Assembly: GCA_964020975.1 (NCBI GenBank)
Contig: OZ026628.1
Coordinates: 58,992,108-59,056,107 of the forward strand
Direction of reading: 5' to 3'
Length of the DNA: 64,000 nucleotides
Source: Hermodice carunculata
Taxonomy: Eukaryota > Annelida > Polychaeta > Eunicida > Amphinomidae
The notes under the pieces are model-generated. The model saw nothing but the letters and a program-made list of their open reading frames with translations. It was not told the origin of the DNA and ran no database searches. Of the stretch, positions 56,568 to 64,000 are shown piece by piece (the first letter of the stretch is position 1; each line of letters opens with the position of its first letter). Position numbers and translations under genes: made by a program.

Positions 56568-57966
56568 CCTCAGCTGACTTGTCAGTCAGCTGAGGTTTTT
56601 TGAGGGTCCGTCGTCCGTCGTCCGTCCGTCGTCCACAATTCACATTTTCGACTTCTTCTCAAAAACCGTCAGCCAGATTCACTTCAAACTTGGTGGAAAT
56701 GTGCCTTGGGTGGCTCTCTACCAAGTTTTTTCAAATGGTCGCGGTCCAGTGATTTTTGGATTTTTAATGAATTTTTTTGTTCTTTTTTGGGTAAATCTTA
56801 AAAAATCTTCTCAAAAACCGCTCGTCCAATTGCTTTGATATCACACAGGAACACTCCCTGGGACTCCTAGTTCTTAATTTGTTCACCAGGTGGCGCTGCA
56901 ATTTTTTCCTAATTTTTTATGAATTTTTGTGTGTTATAGTTATTTTCGACTTCTTCTCCAGAACCGTCACTCAGATTAAGCTGAAACATGGTGGATATGT
57001 TCCTTGTAGAAGGGTCAAACAAAGTTGTCCACTATGTGAAAATGCTGCGGATTCCTGATTTTTAACAATTTTTTCAATTCGGGTACTTGTCGGTCAATGC
57101 AGCTTTCCTATTGATTACTATGGAAGTCAATGGGTATTCTAATGCTAATTCACATTTTCTACTTCTTCTCCAAAACCGTCATCCAGATTAACTTCAAACT
57201 TGGTGGCAATGTACCTTGGGTGGGTTTCTACCAATTTTGTTCAAATGTTCATGCTCCAGTGATTTTTTTATTTTTAATGAATTTTTTTGTTCTTTTTTTT
57301 TTGGACAAATCTTAAAAAATCTTCTTCTCCGAAACTGCATACCCAGTTGCTTTGATATCGTACATAGACACTCCCGGGGACACCTAGTTCCCAATTTGTT
57401 CACCATGTGGCGCTGCAATTTTTTTAGGAATTTTTTGTATGGTGTTTTGCTATTTTTCATTTGTTGTCAGAACAGTCCCTCAGATTAAGCTGAGATGTGA
57501 TGGATATGTTGTGGAAGGGTCAAACAGTTGTTTACTAGGTGGCACTGCTTTGGATTCCTGATTTTTAAGGATTTTCAATTCCGGTACTTATCGTTCGATG
57601 CAGCTTTCCTATTGATTACTATGTAAGTCAATGGGCATTCTAATGCTAATTCACAGGACAACTGACACGAGATCTGTTTTGAGTTAGCTACACATGTTAA
57701 TTATTCTGTATGAAGGTCATGCTGAGACAGTACATGAATGACCTTGACCTCGTTTGTGGGGTCACAGTGCAACATACATGAATTTTACTCTTCATTATAA
57801 CTTGAGAACTACTTGAACTTTGATGTTGCACATGTAAGTGTTCTTCTATAAAGGTCAGACTTACTCAGAACATGGTGTCCTTGATCCTTTCCCAAGTTCA
57901 TAGAGCTGCAAGTGTGATGAATGTCAAGATCAGCTGAGGCACGGGCTGTTCACACAGCCCTCTTGT
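56568..57966 (+). mobile_element. full-length hairpin-headed element R8 (1.4 kb)
   Basis: Begins TTTTTACCTCAGCTGAC..GTCAGCTGAGG (hairpin) and ends GGGCTGT-TCAC-ACAGCCC (perfect 7-bp stem) followed by TCTTGTTT. The body repeats 'gacttcttctcc..aaccgtca..cagatt..cttcaaacttgg' three to four times, then turns into 'aaggtcatgctgag' and GGTCA modules. No protein. The layout suits a non-autonomous Helitron/Helentron relative; no CTRR terminus is certain. Confidence 0.6.
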
Positions 57967-58690
57967 TTAATTTTATCTGTCATTTGGGATGTTTTCATGG
58001 TCAATCTTCGTGGAAAACTTACGACTTACCTAAAAACTTTGGATTAAGAGTGAAGAAAAAGGGAATTTGATGCAAAAAATACAAAAAAAAAACTACACAT
58101 TCATCATTTTCAGCAGTTTAAACCCCCATTTTCTCGATTTCACAAAGGTGGGACTTAACAGGTCTTTGCACCAAGCCCTTCAATTTGCTTTGTCCATATG
58201 GAAACAAAGTAACAGCCCCGCCCTTAGCTTCAGTGTCATTTACAAAACAAGTATAAAGCATAGTGACAAACGTAATTTTAAAAATTCCATCATTCATTAC
58301 AACCATGTATATATGGATATATTAGATACAATTTTGATAGAGGGAATAATAATAAGCCATTTTACGAGTGATTATTAAATGTAAGTCAAGAGAAGGTGAG
58401 GTTCCAGAATAACACTTTTCTCAGGCAGTCCTTAGCACCACTCTCTTACAACTGTAAGATAGGCATCACATGCCGTAATCCCCATAATCGTAATTAATTA
58501 AAGACATTATTTTAAGGCTTGTTTCCTCAGAATATGACGACGAAAGTTTTCATACAGCAGCAAGGAATATATTTTTTGTCAAATTACCGACAAGGAATTT
58601 GCTTAATACTTTTTATAGCGCACAAGTTGCAATTACATGTGTGTACAACATAAAAATGATATACAATGGCCAAATTTCTCCTCAATATAA
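57967..58690. other. noncoding, may include the fossil's 3' end
   Basis: A 103-codon frame (58067-58378) has no recognisable family. Part of this stretch could be the 3' non-coding end of the minus-strand fossil that follows. Confidence 0.4.
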
Positions 58691-61600
58691 AACATTAATC
58701 TACTGCTAATCGACACAAGTTAGATATGGGTCTTACTAGCTCATTTGTGGCAGTTTTTACCTTGGCTACTCTAACCCCGCCATCCCTACTAGGAGAGCCT
58801 TCAATGATTCTGCAATGGGACCGTTGATTCCTTTGACATATTTCCGTGACGACCAAGACTAGGTCTCCCACTTTAAATTTGCCCGGAGTGTTCTGGTGCA
58901 ATTTGAACGACTTCGAAGTATGAATAGACATTGTCTAGTTAACCTCTTCCAGGTTAAGTCTGAAACAATATCTGTAGCCTTTTTCTTCTATAGATCAGGA
59001 TTTGCTCAACCTGGCAGAACAATGCAATCACACTTTCGTCTTTAAAATCTGTTCTTTTAAGAAACTGTTCATAACTTTCTTGCTGCTTCTATTCTGCCTC
59101 TCCCATACTCAGCCCATGTGGGAAGCTAGATTAATGCACCACTCAATTTAATGCTTCAGTAGAGATCTTTGCATATGTTCATTATCCCATGATTTGATAG
59201 CATGCCTAATCAGCACCATGGAAAAAGGTTGAGTTATGAATTTTGGCGTTGATGTACAACTGATGAATCGCATTAGCACACTCATAAAGCCATCTATCTC
59301 AAGTGAGAATGCCATCTCAATGTGTATGGCTCTACTCACCAGACACGTCAATATGCATCAACATCTCTTTTTAAACGTCTGGCTCTCAACTTTACCGTAG
59401 GACCATGAAACTCCCAGCATGTCACACGTGCATTCAACACTTTATTCACAGACCTATGCCCTTGAATGGGCCAGTGGCTAGTGTATACTCTGACTCAACG
59501 TGTCCATTTATCTCATGAACCTCCCTACTCACCTTGATCACAAGTTTGTGACATTTTGGCAAAATGACAGGACGAATTTGGTCTGTGGTCATGTTTGGTG
59601 CAGTCTTCAAACAATCATCAACTTTCAACCGGCCATTGCCCAAGATAGGATCAAGTTTACTTGTATGATCATGAGCATGGACTTGGCCTTAGTCTGACAG
59701 GGATTTGATATCAACAGCAAATGTTTCTTGCTGTACATATTTCAAATTTTCTTGCTCTGCTGATTTTGTGTCATGCTAGGAAATATTTGATGCAAGCTCT
59801 GCATCTGGTTTGAATACCTAAACAACCCGCTCTGCATCAACCTTCAATCTCAGAATGCGTTTATCTCTCAATAACCAAACTGGGATTCTTTTCGACTTGT
59901 ACCAACTGGAATACTTATCTACAAGTATCCCCATAACATGTGGTTCATATGATGCCATAGCATTCCCAGAAATTGTATCTCGTTTCACTCTTCAGGGTCA
60001 TCTGGAGACACGCGGCACACAAATGGCTATTTGGGCCAAGTAAATCCGGCTGATACAAAACTCCGGGCCCTTGAACCACACCTCACATTTCAGAAGGTCA
60101 CCTGCAGTCAATCCTCTACTGTAAATATCACTCTAGTTCAGCTGCGAGTTCACAAAACTCCAATGACCAGGAGCTGGCTATTATCTAATTCTCACTAATA
60201 ACTTTGCAACGAAAATATTAAATTAATTATCATCCATATGCAAATATGATAAAACACTCATACTATCTGTCCAATATGGTGGCGGTTGCAATGGAAGGCT
60301 AATTTTCTTACGCAATAATACGCCAACCTTTGCTGCAAATGTAGGATCCACCAACTCCAGTCTGGGAATGGTCATTTATTTAATTGGTGCCAGTCTGGCC
60401 TTTGCAAACAGTTAGCTACACGCTACATACCACTCTGCATCAACAACACAAAGGTAACTTCAAACCCCGAGGATCAATACATGCTGGGGTCGGAAAAGTG
60501 GTGTATTTGAAAGCGCAAGACATTTTTAATTAGGCAAACACACAATGGGATTTTCAAAGTTGGCAACTCAGAAAGATCACTCAACCATTCTTGCCACTGA
60601 TTCTGCAAATGCACCGGGATTGTTTCATCCCTGTCAAGCCTTACTCTGGTCAGTTCTTGCAATTTTTGTTTTGCCTTTAAAACAAAAGGACTAGCCAAAC
60701 GCAGGGGATCATATACGTCACTGACAACGTTGAGAAAACCCTTTCCAGATGCTGGTTTAGGTTTATCAGCAACCCTGTAACCTAATGTGCCTGATTCGAC
60801 ATCCCAAAACATTCCTAAAGCTGTATCTGCTGGGAGTGTATCGTTGTTCAGATCAATTCCTTGTGCCTGCACAAAACACTTTGATTCTAATATTGTTTGC
60901 AAGACACATTTACAGTTGCTCACCCGCTCGGCAAGCTTAAAGCCCCTATAAAACAACATGTCACTCAAATCACGTCATGAATGACTTCAAGCACTCAACA
61001 GCATAGAAATTTATATTTACTGTTTCAACCACATCTTGGTGAAAATTCGAACTTTTGTCAAGATCTGCCGTTTTAGACAATATTTTGCACATGACGACGA
61101 CCAATACCCAGTGCTGTCCAACTGAAAATCTCTGTAGCAAAATTCTCTTTACTTGTAGCATTTTTTCCACTTCTTCACATAAGAAACACTGATTTTTGAG
61201 AAAATTTGTAGCAATTTTGAAGAGCACTGTAGCAAAACTTTGCTACAATGCTCCAGTTGGACAGCCCTGATACCACCAACTACCATTGAACACATCATAT
61301 ACTTTATACTGCCGTTCAAATCATCCTCTGCCCACCACAAAAACCTCATTCCCTCCTTGTCTTCTACTGCTACCCTTATTTGGTGAAGCATAGCTTCTGA
61401 TTTCACCGTTACTATTACAAATTTTGTAATATAGATATGGGTAGGCCTACCATTTAAGTGACCACGTGCGGGCAAACATCATTACTTTTGTAAAAGACTA
61501 TTTCAAAGACTGTTTGTATCATTCATCTCTTACCGTCAATGCAAACTACTAATTACTCGGACTACTATCTGTTGCGTCTGGTGGTGTCATTATCTTGCAT

Positions 61601-61995
61601 ACTGTTATGGGTCCATTTATTTACTGTCCTGTGGTTTGTGCCATTACCTTTTACACCATACTCTGTCTTTTACTCCTTTTTTTCGCAAGAGGAATTTGTA
61701 TCGGCTATGCCTGTTTTCCAATTGCCTTAATAAAATATGTTTAAACCATAGCTACTGAGTCCCCTTTCATCACAACCTTGAACTTATGTTATCTTACCAG
61801 TACCCCGACTAAATTATTGCTGAGATCCAGCTCCTGCAAAACCCCTGAATTCAATGATATGCCACATTTTACCACAGCACAATCCGCAACCACTTGCACT
61901 TTCCCAGGTTTGCACGGATAAAAGACAGGTCGGTGTGGTAAATAGCACGCCTTGCCATCCACTCTATTTATCACATTCGGGGACTTTGGCATTTC
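58690..61995 (-). mobile_element. BEL/Pao LTR-retrotransposon fossil, broken
   Basis: Minus-strand parts recognised from high to low coordinates: reverse-transcriptase pieces (about 61000-61990), the Pao-type region after RT (60474-60968), integrase zinc-binding and core pieces (59150-59640), and the integrase C-terminal domain (58695-58931). Order and motifs fit BEL/Pao. It is badly broken, with many disruptions, and carries a MITE (61109-61269) and other unrelated sequence (about 61500-61790). I could not identify its LTRs. Old. Confidence 0.8.
61104..61274. mobile_element. MITE with CAGTGCTGTCC ends, copy 2
   Basis: The element at 61109-61269 has ends CAGTGCTGTCCAACTG and CAGTTGGACAGCCCTG (inverted), between direct ATACC repeats (61104-61108 and 61270-61274). 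Related to 50413-50574. It is inserted in the BEL/Pao fossil and is therefore younger than it. Both copies show a 5-base target duplication. Confidence 0.75.
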
Positions 61996-62069
61996 CTTTC
62001 ACCCGAAGATTAGATACAATAAAATCATTTATATTCCTGAATATAAAATTTCCCGAATTAGTTTCAAAA

Positions 62070-62320
62070 GATATTTTTAGCTGAGCTGACCTGTCAGTCA
62101 GCTGAGCTTATAGGATGGTCCTATGTCTGTCATCTGTTGTCCGTCATCCGTCTGTCCACAATTCACATTTTCGACTTCTTCTCCAAAATTGTCGGCCAGA
62201 TTTCCTTCATACTTGGTGGGAATGTACCCTGGGTGGGTTTCTACAAAGTTTGTTGATATGGTCACGCTCCAGTGATTCTTTTTTTTTTTTTAAATAATTT
62301 TTGTGTTCTGTTTTTGCAAA
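62070..62320 (+). repeat. hairpin-headed element R8, 5' fragment
   Basis: 'atttttagctgagctgacctgtcagtcagctgagct', then 'tcgacttcttctccaaaattgtcggccagatt', 'acttggtgggaatgtaccc', ending at a poly-T run. Truncated. Confidence 0.7.
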
Positions 62321-62860
62321 ACATTTACAGATTTCGTTTACATCGCCGTCAATGAACACTGCGTCCCATGCAACAGCCAATAATGAGTCACGAACTTTTT
62401 GATGATCAGCTTGGGGATAGCTCCAAATAACCTTCTGGTATACATTTTGCTAAGTTGAACATTTGTAGAGTGACATGCAATAAGCAGTGCACCGTCGAAT
62501 TATGACATCAACCGGTACCAATGTACTAGAAATAGAACAACAGAATCTAACTGTGACGCTTGACTTAGTATAATATTTGTCAGAAAAAATTCTAGTGGTA
62601 ACGTACAAAAGAATATGAGACTAAAAAAATATAGAGCTTCAGTATGTGTATTCATTGTATGAAAAGTAAAAACTAAACCGTGTACAAAAGACTAACAAAG
62701 AAGGTATAAGTTGTCTCGCTTGGCCCAAGTAACGGTTTGAAGTTAGACTGTATTGGGCCAACGGCCATCAAAGGATAGTGCTGGAGCAGTGATAAAGCCC
62801 TGCGAGATACGTTTATGTTTTTGTGAATGTAGAACACACAACACACATGTGTCATGAAAT
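62321..62860. other. noncoding, nothing recognised
   Basis: No supported gene or repeat relation. Confidence 0.45.
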
Positions 62861-63689
<829 letters not shown>

Positions 63690-63691
63690 AG

Positions 63692-63709
63692 ATGGGGGGG
63701 GGGGGGGGG
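63692..63709. repeat. poly-G run
   Basis: About 18 G before 'ctcccattac'. Confidence 0.9.
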
Positions 63710-63740
63710 CTCCCATTACTAAGCATTAAGGCCCCATGTC

Positions 63741-64000
63741 CTAAAGGCCCCATGTATTAAATTGTTGCTCCCAAAGACCCCCATCAATTGTACTTGAGCT
63801 CAATTACGCTCTTTTTCCCTTTTGGGATGTGCACTTCTACCCGGGACTTCTCCGCGGGAAAGACCTCCATTTTTTGACCGCTTGTCGCCCTCAAGGACAC
63901 CCCCATTTTCAAACCATCGATCCTAAAGGCCCCATGTTTTAAATTGTTGCTCCCAAAGACCCCTATCAATTGTACTTGAGTTCAATTACGCTCTTTTTCC
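63741..64000. repeat. 182-bp tandem repeat running off the window
   Basis: 'ctaaaggccccatgt', 'aattgttgctcccaaagac' and 'caattgtacttgag..tcaattacgctctttttcc' occur at 63741-63820 and again at 63923-64000. At least two units; the second is cut by the window end. One minus-strand frame spans the unit but has no family signature. Confidence 0.8.

Noticed and set aside
58067-58378. 103-codon frame
   Set aside because: AT-rich, no motif, next to decayed element sequence; chance is likely.

Overview
The window looks like AT-rich, repeat-dense DNA from a marine invertebrate animal. The signs are spliced multi-finger C2H2 genes, LINE, piggyBac, BEL/Pao and GIY-YIG retroelement remnants, hairpin-headed repeats beginning TTTTTAGCTC(T/A)GCTGACC and ending CCTCTTGTT, and heads rich in CCGTCC words. 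I recall such repeats from mollusc and ambulacrarian genomes, but I cannot fix the phylum by eye. I saw no bacterial genes, tRNA, rRNA or CRISPR array.

The only convincing host protein genes are four paralogous C2H2 zinc-finger genes, all on the + strand: A (11693-13779), B (21203-22785), C (31941-33301) and D (46305-47578). Each is read here from one large terminal exon. It opens at a conserved phase-1 splice acceptor (TTTTAG|GTATCTA in A-C), encodes a shared N-terminal region of about 110 residues (weakest in D) that I do not recognise, then runs into 11-20 fingers on TGEKPYQC linkers. Upstream exons were not found. Around them lie at least six decayed finger blocks (14.2, 19.5, 33.7, 45.0, 47.6 and 55.3 kb), so this is a young, turning-over tandem cluster. 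A and B share helix-concentrated changes in otherwise matching fingers, as expected of DNA-binding paralogues that diverge in specificity.

The rest is layered duplication and transposon insertion. A segment at 349-1975 is repeated at 36290-44300 and partly at 52480-53560. The first copy keeps empty sites for three insertions in the second: a hairpin-headed element (38093-40466), a GIY-YIG fragment with a 14-bp target duplication (40746-40994) and a LINE (about 41356-44085). A near-identical repeat pair (2561-2660 plus 4487-4830, and 6952-7408) likewise gives the empty site of a 1.8-kb TTAA-flanked DNA transposon (2661-4482) that carries a transposase fragment. Two further TTAA-flanked MITEs with a 67-bp palindrome and a piggyBac remnant are also present. 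The last 6 kb hold a broken BEL/Pao fossil, a long (AG)n tract and a tandem repeat that runs off the end. A 200-base assembly gap lies at 40501-40700.
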